NCBI GenBank assembly: GCA_963922865.1
Contig: CAWUJK010000010.1
Coordinates: 1 to 34,915, forward strand
Direction of reading: 5' to 3'
Source: CAWUJK01 sp963922865
Lineage (GTDB): Bacteria > Patescibacteriota > Gracilibacteria > BD1-5 > UBA6164
Length of the DNA stretch: 34,915 bases
In this document: one piece after another, positions 25,408 to 34,785 of the stretch
How the letters are laid out: the number at the start of each line of letters is the position of its first letter
How positions within the stretch are numbered: position 1 is the stretch's first letter
Translations under genes and position numbers: made by a program
The notes under the pieces: model-generated
Databases searched by the model: none
What the model was told of the DNA's origin: nothing
Seen by the model: the letters and a program-made list of their open reading frames with translations, nothing else

Positions 25408-25450
25408 AAAAAAAGATTACGATTGCAGTAGCAATTATAATCTTTTTTAT
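25408..25450. terminator. Bidirectional terminator (hairpin 2) between lipoprotein and antirepressor genes
   Basis: AAAAAAGATTA (25409-25419) pairs with TAATCTTTTTT (25438-25448). After a 2x2 internal loop ATTGC pairs with GCAAT (25422-25435) around loop AGTA. The left arm and loop include the 15 bases complementary to the loop of hairpin 1, so the terminator and that long-range pairing exclude each other. Confidence 0.75.
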
Positions 25451-25490
25451 GATAAATGCAAATTTTTATCAAAATAAAACAAATATTTAA

Positions 25491-25814
25491 CTATTTATTT
25501 TCTGTATTTTCTTGTAAAAACTGTTCATTAAATTCAATATTAGGGTATTTTTCCTGAGCATATTTTATAGTTTTTGATAAAAATTCTTTATTAATTTTAT
25601 CAGCTTCTATAGTTTTTTGCTCTTCTGATAAAGCTCCACTAAATCCAATTTCCATTTGTTTTTTTACAAGCCATTGAGTATCTGCATTTTTCATAATATC
25701 TTGTCAAATTTTATTCCTTTCTTCTTCTGGTAAATCATTTATATTGGTTTTTCAACAAGATATTAATATAAAACTTAACACAATTATTAATAGTCAAATT
25801 AGTAATTTTTTCAT
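25491..25814 (-). CDS. Small lipoprotein (possible superinfection-exclusion protein)
   Basis: A 107-residue protein. The lipoprotein signal peptide MKKLLIGLLIIVLSFILISC has the lipobox L-I-S-C with Cys20 as lipid attachment site. After cleavage a polar, helical, Lys/Glu-rich body follows (residues 40-107, QWLVKKQMEIGFSGALSEEQ). Phage-encoded small lipoproteins of lysogens commonly block receptor function or DNA entry by related phages; that role is inferred. It lies upstream of the antirepressor on the same strand with its own promoter-like sequence. Confidence 0.78.
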
Positions 25815-25841
25815 ATTTTTTATTTAAAAGTTAATAGCTTG

Positions 25842-25870
25842 ATTATATATATTTTTTATAATTTACAAAA
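25842..25870 (-). promoter_or_regulatory. Possible promoter of the lipoprotein gene
   Basis: On the minus strand TATAAT (25847-25842) is preceded after 17 bases by TTTTGT, a weak -35. Transcription would start near 25835, giving a leader of about 20 bases to the ATG at 25814. Confidence 0.45.
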
Positions 25871-25872
25871 GT

Positions 25873-25900
25873 TAGTCCCTTATATTTTATAAATTATTAT
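25873..25900 (+). promoter_or_regulatory. Late promoter element 5 (before tape measure)
   Basis: TTAGTCCCTTA from 25872 with TATTAT at 25895-25900; 53 bases from G to ATG. The -10 lies inside a perfect 22-base palindrome (25892-25913). It restarts late transcription after the minus-strand cassette. Confidence 0.7.
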
Positions 25901-25913
25901 TTAAATAATAATT
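25892..25913. repeat. Perfect 22-base AT palindrome
   Basis: AATTATTATTT (25892-25902) followed by its exact complement AAATAATAATT (25903-25913). It overlaps the -10 region of late promoter 5 and could be an operator or cruciform. It also lies between divergent transcripts. Confidence 0.7.
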
Positions 25914-25927
25914 CTTAATTAAATTTT

Positions 25928-28900
25928 ATGGGGAAAACTATATATATTGATGTTGAATTGGAAAAAAAGAAAGTTATTAAACAAATGAAAGATTTGGAAA
26001 AAGAACTTAAAGCATCAATAAAAAGAGCTGAAAAGAATGCTAGATTTGTAGTTAATTTAGATAAAAAATGATTTAACAAAACAGTTAAAGATATAAATAA
26101 GACAAAAATATCTCCAAAAATTGATAATACACAAATACAAACAGCACTATCTAATATAAAAAATGATATACAAAAAGTAGCAAGAGATAATTGAAAACCA
26201 ATAGATGTAAAAGTTTTCAAAAATTTACAATCAAATATTACTGACACAAAAATTAGACTTAAAGAGTTAAAAGCGGTACAAAAACAAGTAGAATTATCTA
26301 AATGACCTAATAGTAAAGAGTATAAGAAGTTGGATATTGAAATTGATAATGTATCTAGTAGCTTAACAGAAGCTAAAAGAAGGATGAATAATTTAAAGAA
26401 TACTTGAGATGTAACAACCTCAAGATTACAAAAGAAGTTTGATAAAGTATCATGAGGTATTAGATGAAAATTTTGATGAGCTTTAAAATATGTTTTATGA
26501 TTTTTATCTATATGAGCAGTTATTCAATTTTGAAAACAATTATTTAAGTTATGAAGTGATGCTGAAGAAATTTGAAGTAAATTCAATACAGTTTTTAAGT
26601 GAATAGAAGAAAAAGTAAGTAAGACTTTTGATAAGTTAGCTGATGATATGTGAAGAAGTAGACTTGAAATAAAAAAGTTTTGAAGCGATCTATGAGATGT
26701 ATTAAAACCTTTATGATTTTTGACTCAAGAAGCAGCAGATTTAAGTGCTGAAATGGTACAATTAGCAATAGATGTAGCTAGTTTTAATAATGTTAGTGAT
26801 GAACAAGCTATAAATGCCTTTAGGTCTGCATTAACATGAGAAAGAGAGGCACTTAAAACTTTAGGTATAGTTATAAATGAAGCTGATGTTAAACAAGAGG
26901 CATTAAATAGGTGACTTATAAAGCAATGAGAAGAACTAAGTAAACAAGATAAAGCACTTGCTACTTATAGTCTTTTATTACAAAATACAGCAGATGCTCA
27001 ATGAGATGCTATAAGAACTGCTTGAAGTTTTGCTAATCAATTAAAAAGACTAGGTTGAGTAATTACTGATACTTTTGCAGAAGCTTGAAAAGAAGTTGCT
27101 CAAGATACTGCTAGTTGGTTATGAGATATTGCTATTTTTGTAAAAACATATTGAATAGCTTTTATAAAAACTTTTATTGAAATAGCTAAGTCAATAGGAA
27201 GTGCATTTAAGCCTATTTTTGATTTATTACAACAATGATTTAATGGTATATCAAAACTTCTATGAAACTCTGAGAAAGAAACTAAAAGCTGGGGGGATAT
27301 ATTTTTATTTGTTTTAAATAGTATATCTACTTGATTTAAATTTTTGTGATTATTAATAAAGAGTAGTATTGTTTTTTGGAAAGAATTATTTGCAGGTTTA
27401 CCAAAAATAGCAATATCATCTTGAAAAATAATCATTTGAGCTTTTAAATTAGTATGAATTGCTATATGAGATGTTTTTCTTGCTGTGCCTAGATTAATGG
27501 AGAGATGAATAAAATTAGGGCTTAATAAAATTATTGAAAATATTAATAAATGAATAAAGGCAATAAATAAAATACCATGAGTTGATATCGGTGAAATTGG
27601 ATTTAGATTTGATGCCCCAAGTACATGATTGTTTGACTCTACTGTTTGAGAGTTCAATAAACTAAAAAATGAAGCAGAAAATTTATGATGATATGTTACC
27701 AATGTTTCAAATAATATCTCAAAAGATGTTAAAGGTTTTGCTTTAGATTTTGTAGATAGTGTTGAAAAATCAAATAAAAAAATAAAAGAAAGTGTAAAAA
27801 CTACTGAGCAAATTGAAGCTGAAGATGCAGAAAAAAGAAAAAAGAGAATTGATGATATGTTTAAAAAATATTGAGAGTTGTGAGAATGAAATAAAAAGGT
27901 AATAGAAGAAACAGCTAAAGCACAAGATAAATTTGATAAAGCAAAGGCAAAAATAGATAAAGAAGATTTTGAAAAACAGATTAAAAATATAGATAAACTT
28001 GCTACTGAACAAGATATTTATAACAAAAGTTTATTATCTAACTATAAAACTAGGGTAAAGGCTATAGAAGAATTATCAAAATTAGAACTATGAGAATGAA
28101 AAGAGGCTGAAAAAATGTATGAAGAAGTAAATGATAAAATTATTTGATATAAAAATGATTTAAAAGATATTACAGTTAAAATATTTGAAGAAGAAGAAAA
28201 GTCATTAAAAAAATTAAGTGAATCTATTGAAAAGCTTCAAGATGAAGCTAAAAAGATAACTGAAGATAAAGATACTTCTATTGCCGAAAGAAAACTAGAA
28301 ATTGAAAAAGAAAGAAAAGAAATTCTAGAAGATATAGCCAAATTAGATAATTCTTGAAGTTTATGAAATGCTAGTGATAGGGTGCAAGATATAGATAAAC
28401 AATTAGAATGAGATTTATCTGAATCTAAGAGAAATAGACTACTAGAAAAAAGAGCTGATTTATTAGAGAAAATAAATACTAAAATTTTAAATGCTAATAG
28501 CTTGAATTGAAAGGCTTATGATTTAAGGAAAAAGTTAATTACTTTGTCAGATGAAGAAGGATTAGTAGACCAAAACCTAAATTCTGATAGTTTACAAAAA
28601 GCTAAAAGTGGTGAATGAAAAACTAAAACAGATAAAATTTTAGATAAATATGAAGAGGAAAAAGAAAAGATAGAGGATAAATTACAAGTTCAATTAGATG
28701 CATTAGAAACAGAATGAGAAGAATATAATAAATTGGTTGATTTAAAAACTAAGTGAGAGCAGTTATTTACTTGAGTTATAGTATCAGAAACAAATAAAAG
28801 AATATGAGAACAAGCAAGACTTTTAGATGATGCTAGAAGAGTTGCAGCAGAAATGGCAGCACTTTGATTTAATTGAAAAGGTTTTACTGCTAGTTTTAAA

Positions 28901-29056
28901 AAAACTGATTCTGAAACTTGAAAAACTACTACTGTTAATAGAACTATAAATATTACTAATAATAATAAAGTTGATAATAGTGTTGATTTAAGAAAGCAAT
29001 CTAGACAACAAGCTAAACAAATTGCCAGAGCTGAAGCTAGTTGAAATACTTATTAA
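25928..29056 (+). CDS. Tape measure protein
   Basis: A 1042-residue protein, the largest gene in the window. It begins with a Lys-rich coiled coil (residues 5-180), followed by hydrophobic segments near residues 184-202, 398-427, 456-488 and 495-525 that could form the membrane-crossing part. A conserved-looking tail segment lies around 270-380 (SDEQAINAFRSALTGEREAL KTLGIVINEADV...). A very long charged coiled coil spans about 610-960. The closing part has Asn-rich strands (NRTINITNNNKV). At about 0.15 nm per residue the tail would be roughly 150 nm (family rule of thumb). It follows late promoter 5. Confidence 0.9.
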
Positions 29057-29067
29057 TAAATATAAAT

Positions 29068-29997
29068 ATGTTAAATAATAATGAAATAAATTGATATGAC
29101 TTAAATTATAATACTTGAGAAAGTAATACTCAAAAAGAAAGTGAGGTTTTATCTTCATTTTCTTCTTCTCAGGTTACTAAATATGCTGTTAAAACTCCAC
29201 TTTGACAATATTTTAATATTTGAAATTTTTGAACTTATGACAGTTGAATATGTTGAGAATGAGAAAGGATAAGATATTGAAATATATTACTTGAAACTAA
29301 TATAGAAGATTTAGCCACAAAAGAAATAGAAACATGAAATAATCCAATATTAAATGGGTGAATTATACAAAATACAAGATTTTCAGAAAAAGAAATTGAT
29401 TTTACTTTAAATATAAAATCTAAAGATAGAAAAAGCTTTGAGAAAGAAATAAGAGATATTAAAAGAAGTTTTAATTATAAATGAACTAAATTAGTAAAAA
29501 AAGAGTTTGATAGGGTAAGTGAAATAGATGTAGAATTAGAAAATATAGAAATATGAAAATATAATTCTAAAGGAACTGAAATAACTATATATTTTATTAG
29601 TGTTGATCCTAACTTTAAAAAGCCATCATGAAATACTAAAGCTTATAGAAATATTTCTTGAAACTTAGAAGCAAGTTTAATTATTAATGATACAGATTTA
29701 GCACCATTTTTAAATACTCTTATTGATATTAAAGAATTAACTTGAACTATTACAAAAATAGAGCTAGAGTTAGATTGATATAAAATTGAAATAGATTGTA
29801 ATATTAGTAATCCTGAAAAAATTATATTTGATTGAAAAAAATGAGAAATATTTGTTTGAAATATTGAAATAGAAGATTTTAAATGAAAATTTAGACCTTT
29901 TCCAATAAATAAACCTAAGTCTATAAAAACTACATTTATTTGAGGAACTGTAGAAAAAAATAGTATTTATTTTACTTATGATAATATATATTTATAA
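29068..29997 (+). CDS. Distal tail protein (Dit-like)
   Basis: A 309-residue protein immediately after the tape measure. The N-terminal part has strands and an IRYGNILLETNIEDLATKEI-type segment and reads like the Dit N-domain. The middle has IQNTRFSEKEIDFTLNIKSK and a DIKRSFNYKGTKLVKK stretch, then a C-terminal galectin-like beta domain (KLDGYKIEIDCNISNPEKII FDGKKGEIFVG). Dit forms the hexameric hub at the tail tip. Glycines are overwhelmingly TGA-encoded, about 25 of them. Confidence 0.72.
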
Positions 29998-29998
29998 A

Positions 29999-30808
29999 AT
30001 GCTAGATATTAAAATAAAAATATACTGAATTAAAACTTTTGAAATAGATCCACTTATTATTTGAAATGCTAATGATTTAAATTTTTCAGAAGATTTAAAC
30101 AGCTGACAAGGAGGTTTTGATATAGATTTAATGGTTGATTTTACAAATACTGACTACAAAGTATGAGATTTATTTGAATATTCTATTTATGATGAAAATT
30201 ATAAAAATTGATTATTAAAATATTCTTGAGTTATTACAAAAATTAAAAGAAATTATCATGATAATGAGCAATGAATAACTTTAGAATGTGAAAGTATAAC
30301 TAATTTACTTGTAAAAAGAGAAGTAGATAAAACTTACAGCTGAACTTATAAAAGTATTGTAGATGATATTATTGCAGATTTAGATAGTAATAATTGTAAT
30401 ATGGATTTTGTATGAATTAATTATTTTAAAAATTTAATACAAGATGATTCTTTAGCTCCTAATTTAGAAATTAATTGAAATTTATTACAAGCTTTACAAA
30501 AACTTTTTAAAAATAAAACTTTTTTTATAAATCAATTTTGAGAAATTAAAGATACTTTTACTAAAAAACATTTATTAAAATTTTGAAGAGATATTTTTTC
30601 TAATGATACTGAAGAAGATGAAACTTGAATAATTAATGCAGATTTAGAAATAAAAAGTATACAAGATATAAATGCTTGAGATTTAATAAAAATAGTTAAT
30701 ACTGATACTTTCTTAAATTTAGACTGAGAACAAATAACAAAGCTAGATTTTACTTTAAATAAGAAAAATATTTTAATTTGAGAAATAAAACAATTAAAAA
30801 CTAATTAA
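29999..30808 (+). CDS. Baseplate hub / tail-associated protein (Gp37-like)
   Basis: A 269-residue protein following the Dit-like gene by one base. The N-terminal half resembles hub domains of the siphovirus Tal/Gp37 group: FEIDPLIIGNANDLNFSEDL, then GGFDIDLMVDF, YSGVITKIKRNYHDNEQGIT LECESITNLLVKR. The centre ends with a helical segment (LEINGNLLQALQKLFKNKTF). It is shorter than classical Tal and lacks a peptidase extension. It ends just before late promoter 6. Confidence 0.7.
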
Positions 30809-30812
30809 AAAT

Positions 30813-30840
30813 GTGTCCCTTAAAAGTATATGTTTAATAT
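30813..30840 (+). promoter_or_regulatory. Late promoter element 6 (before receptor-binding genes)
   Basis: TGTGTCCCTTA with TAATAT at 30835-30840; 56 bases from G to ATG. The -10 lies in the loop of the terminator hairpin 30822-30856. Confidence 0.72.
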
Positions 30841-30856
30841 TTAAGCATATACTTTT
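30822..30856 (+). terminator. Terminator after the hub gene, merged with late promoter 6
   Basis: AAAAGTATATG (30822-30832) pairs with CATATACTTTT (30846-30856), 13-base loop, then TT. Eleven perfect pairs. Confidence 0.8.
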
Positions 30857-30870
30857 TTAATTGCTCTAGA

Positions 30871-32442
30871 ATGGGTTTAGTTATAGAAAATAATGTAATC
30901 TGACAAATAGTTTGAACAGTTGATCCAACTGATGAAATTATGAAAGTTTCATGATGAAAAGAAAAGTTGCTAAAAATTTGAATGAAGTTAGCTCTTTATA
31001 AGGTTGTAAATAAAGTTGTTACTCAAAGAGAAATAGTAAAGGTTACGAGTATTACATGAAATATTATTTGAATAGAAAGAAATGTTGAAGGTTGTCCTTT
31101 AAATGATAATTCTATTGAAGAAAGTCAAGTAGCTTTAGAATTTCATAGTTGAGATTTTTTTTCAAACAATCTAACAGCTGGAGATTTAAAAGATTTACAA
31201 AATGATAGTTTGGCAAATGGTCAATATATAGACAAAATCAAAAGTTGAGAAATAGAGCTTAGTTGAGGAGATATCCTAGAAGTGCAAAAATCAGACAATA
31301 CACTTGCGAAGATTAAATCTTCAGAAATATTACTAAATTGAAATTCTAAAAATACTGCATGATGAATTATTGAATTAGATTGAGATGGTAATGTACCATC
31401 TGACAACCTACCAACTCAAAATGCAGAAACTGAAAAACTATTAATTAAAGATATGATTCCAGCAGAGACTCACTGACAAGTATGAGGTAAAGACCCTATA
31501 TACTTATACAGGAAGTGAATAGAATGAGAAGATGAAGATAAGATATATAAAACGACTAATGTAGGGCAAGCAATATGATTGTATAGCTGAACTACCACAG
31601 CAGGTACTCCTATTAATCTAATAAGAGATTGAAGTATATACGAGCATTATGAGGATATACTAGATAATACTGAATATTATATTAATGATAGCGGAATTAT
31701 AGAATATTTGAATTATCCAGACACTATATCTATAAGATACTCTAACAAGACTCTATTGTGAACTTATAATGGGAGTTGAGTAGTTGATATTATTGTAGAA
31801 GCTGAAATACAGTCGTATAGTCAACATCCAAAAATACAAATAGAACAAAACTGAAATGTGGTGTGATATATTATCAATACAGACAATGCTGATAGTTTTG
31901 TTAATATAACCGCAACGATTAGTTGAGTTAACTTATCTAACTGAGAACTTGTATTTTATATTGTTGGAAGTTGAAGCTCAAATATGCGTTGAGCAAAAAA
32001 TATTAAAATATATTCAAATGACACTACCCCACTCACTACCGAGGCAAAAAATAATATCTTGATTTGAAAATCAATAAGCAATAGGAAGATATTCTTATAT
32101 ATATGATGAAGTGAGACAATTCAATTAAATTGAAAAGTAGATAGTATCTCAGTAAGTTGAGATTCTGGAAACATTATCAAATATAGTTCATCAATTTTTT
32201 TGTCAATTAATTCTATTGGTGCATTAGGTGGGAGTCGGTCTTGATATAGTAATAATCAATCCACTAGAGTCTATGAAGTAAGTGATGACAATGTGAATTG
32301 GTCTAAGTTATATGAACATACTACTACTAGTAATTCATGAAGTTTTAGTCAAAATTATTGATTAAAATGATGAAAATATTATAGATGTTGAACAACGACT
32401 CCTTGATATAGCTGAACAGCAAAAATTCAATATAGTTACTAA
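30871..32442 (+). CDS. Tail fiber / receptor-binding protein
   Basis: A 523-residue protein. The N-terminal 110 residues look like an attachment domain (KVVTSITGNIIGIERNVEGC ... DNLTAGDLKDLQNDS). It is followed by a collar-like part (GGIIELDGDGNVPSDNLPT) and a long beta-rich shaft and head full of Ser, Thr, Asn and Gly. The stretch AIGLYSGTTTAGTPINLIRD resembles trimeric fiber repeats. The last 100 residues (RSGYSNNQSTRVYEVSDDNV ... TTTPGYSGTAKIQYSY) look like a binding head. It probably recognises the host surface. TGA-glycines are abundant. Confidence 0.75.
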
Positions 32443-32460
32443 TTATTAATTTTAAAAAAA

Positions 32461-32865
32461 ATGTATATAAAAGAAAAAAATGGTAAAATTGAATATTTAT
32501 GCCCTACGAAAAAAGAAGCTGATATGATCAAAATATCACAACAAGAATTAGAAAAATTAAATTCTTGATATCAATATAAAAACTGAAAAATCGTAGAAAC
32601 AAAAGAAAGCAAGAAAAATGAAAAAAGAAAAACATTAAAGCAAAAAAATATAGAAGATATAAAAGAAAATGAAAATTATAAAGATTTATGATTATCTAAT
32701 AAAGAGTTGTGAGAACTAATATGTGATAAGTTCTACTCAGGAAATATTTTTGCGGAACTATGTTTTTTACGAAAAACTTTGCAAAAATTAATAAAAGATA
32801 ATCCAAAAATGAAAGAAGAACAAAAACAAATAGAAAAAATAGAAAATTTTATTACTAAATTTTAA
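32461..32865 (+). CDS. Fiber-associated charged protein (possible assembly chaperone)
   Basis: A 134-residue protein, very lysine- and glutamate-rich, with little predicted tertiary structure beyond helices (ISQQELEKLNSGYQYKNGKI, KTLKQKNIEDIKENENYKDL, LIKDNPKMKEEQKQIEKIEN). It sits between two fiber-type genes, where tail-fiber assembly proteins are usual (the DUF4376/gp38-like class). Its start, with a short N-terminal strand pair then a charged helix, is compatible. Assignment is by context. Confidence 0.45.
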
Positions 32866-32871
32866 AAAATT

Positions 32872-33363
32872 ATGAAACTAATAAAAACTTATATAAATTG
32901 TTATAGAAATATACTATTTTCTAATTTTCTAATTTGAAAAAATGTATGATGATTAACTGAAGAAGAAAAAGAATTGATTAAACTACCATCCTGAGAAGTT
33001 GATGTATATTCTAATCTTCCTGTGTGATCAGCTGAGTGAGATATATATAGGGTTAATAATTGAGAAGATAGTAATGTTGAACCGTTCTACAATAGGAGAT
33101 GATTATATGAATATAAGAATGGTACTTGGCAACATATAAGTTGATTAAATAGCAAAGTAATTTCTGCTCAATTTTTAAAAAACTGTATAGGTTATAATGA
33201 TGAGACCTATTTATACTGTTCTTGTGACAAGGACAGCAGTTGGGTAGTTAATAGATATAATAGATCTACACAAGTGAAGACAGTAGCAGATATCAGCAAT
33301 AACAGTGATCAGACAGACAAGCCAAGCGACTTGGCTACATTACAATGATTAACCTATAATTAA
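32872..33363 (+). CDS. Tail fiber-region protein
   Basis: A 163-residue protein containing LPSGEVDVYSNLPVGSAEGD then YRVNNGEDSNVEPFYNRRGL and YEYKNGTWQHISG, a pattern common in fiber and baseplate proteins that display a short 'ask-for-value' carbohydrate-binding repeat. The centre has cysteines (NCIGYNDETYLYCSCDKD). The C-terminal part QVKTVADISNNSDQTDKPSDLA resembles the connector to a following fiber. Function is unknown beyond that. The next gene starts 2 bases later. Confidence 0.5.
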
Positions 33364-33364
33364 T

Positions 33365-34216
33365 ATGATAGCAGCAGTACAGCCTACATTCTCATCTTCT
33401 TGATGAAGTATATCGCAACAGGGTACATTCCGTGTTGCTTGAGCTACAATAGACGGGAGTAAGGACTTGGTACATACAGGTTCTAGTTATAACTTCCGTA
33501 CTCAAGATAGTAAGCCCTATGACTTCTTCATTAACCCTGATGAGACTATTCTCATTATGTATTGAGCGGATACTAAGAGCTTCTACAGTTATGAGTATGG
33601 TACAGCTGGGGATATATCTACCCTGAGTTATACGGGTAAGAGTATGGATATATCTACAATTATTACTACCCCTTACGGCTTCACACTAAGTCCTGATGGG
33701 ACTAGGTGAATTATTATAGATAAGCAGAAAGCAGTAGAATTTACACTGTCAACGGCTTATGACGCCAGTACATTGTCTCTTACATGAGAAGTTAAGAACT
33801 TCAAGTCAGTTAATAATAAATTCGCAAGATGCGAATACTCCAATGATGGAAAAAAATTATTTATGATATGAGACTGAATACTATGAGTAGCTAACCTACC
33901 TACAGCATATACCCTAGACTGATGAGTTATTGCAGATGAATATAAGTCTACCAAGCATATAGACGCTAATTCAGGTGGGACTTGGAATAAGAATGGGAGT
34001 CAATACTTCATAACAACGATTAACGGCTTGTATGAGCTTAATACTCCTGATGCTTATGACCTGACTGGATTATACAATACTGGTGTAGGTTCATCAGCTC
34101 ATCAGTTCGGTGGAACGAGGAATATAAGCAAGCTTCACTTCTCGCCTGATGAGAGTAGAGCTTATGGGATAGCTGTTAATGATAGGCTCTATGAATACTC
34201 AGTAACCCTAATATAG
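33365..34216 (+). CDS. Beta-propeller-like tail protein (receptor-binding candidate)
   Basis: A 283-residue protein built of repeated blades of about 45 residues. Recurring pieces are SPDGTRGIIIDKQKAVEFTL STAYDAS, FKSVNNKFARCEYSNDGKKL FMIGDGILGVANLPTAYTLD and LHFSPDESRAYGIAVNDRL. The D-G/S-D-G-K/T-R-x-x-I pattern followed by a strand and STAYD is typical of WD40-like or YVTN propellers in phage adhesins. Codons ending in C or G (GAC, TAC, TTC, AAG) and GGN glycines are much more common than upstream, suggesting separate ancestry. TGA is still used. Confidence 0.7.
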
Positions 34217-34219
34217 ATT

Positions 34220-34780
34220 ATGATAAGAGAAGAAACATTTAATTCTACGATAGAAGCTAAGGAATTTATAAATAAAAGTTTTTTAAAATCTACAAAAAGA
34301 AAATGAAAAAAAGTTATTTATGAAAAGTTTTCTGTTGATGGCGTAGATTACGATACTCAAGCAGAATATTACGAAGCTCTAGGAACAGTAGAACCTGAAG
34401 AAGAAGTAACTCTTGAAGTTCCAGTAGAGGAAGCAGTAGTAGAACAAATAGAGAAGACAGAAACACTTGAAGAAGCAACTTGAGAATTAGAAAAAAAAGA
34501 CAGCCAAAAAGATACAAAAATAAAAGAGTTAGAAGTAGAAAATAAAAACTTAAAAGAAAGACTAGATGTAGTGGTTATTGAGATACCGTACTTTCAGCAA
34601 GCCTGTCAGCTTGTATTATTCCTCAAGGAGAATACTAAGAGCTACCCGAATACTATGAAGTCGTTCAGGGAGCAAGATGACTTGCTCATAGCAAATAATA
34701 GTTATGAGGGAAAAAGTGAGGGAGAAAAAGCAAAACTTCTATCCGATAAAGTAATAGAAGATTTAAAACTTAATGTATAA
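34220..34780 (+). CDS. Acidic coiled-coil protein, unknown
   Basis: A 186-residue protein. The N-terminus is basic (FINKSFLKSTKRKGKKVIYE), the middle strongly acidic and valine-rich (GTVEPEEEVTLEVPVEEAVV then a coiled coil EKKDSQKDTKIKELEVENKN). The C-terminal segment around IPYFQQACQLVLFLKENTKS YPNTMKSFREQDDLLIANNS looks like a small folded domain. It has only two TGA codons. It may link the propeller gene to the following adhesin. No family is recognised. Confidence 0.5.
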
Positions 34781-34785
34781 TAATT

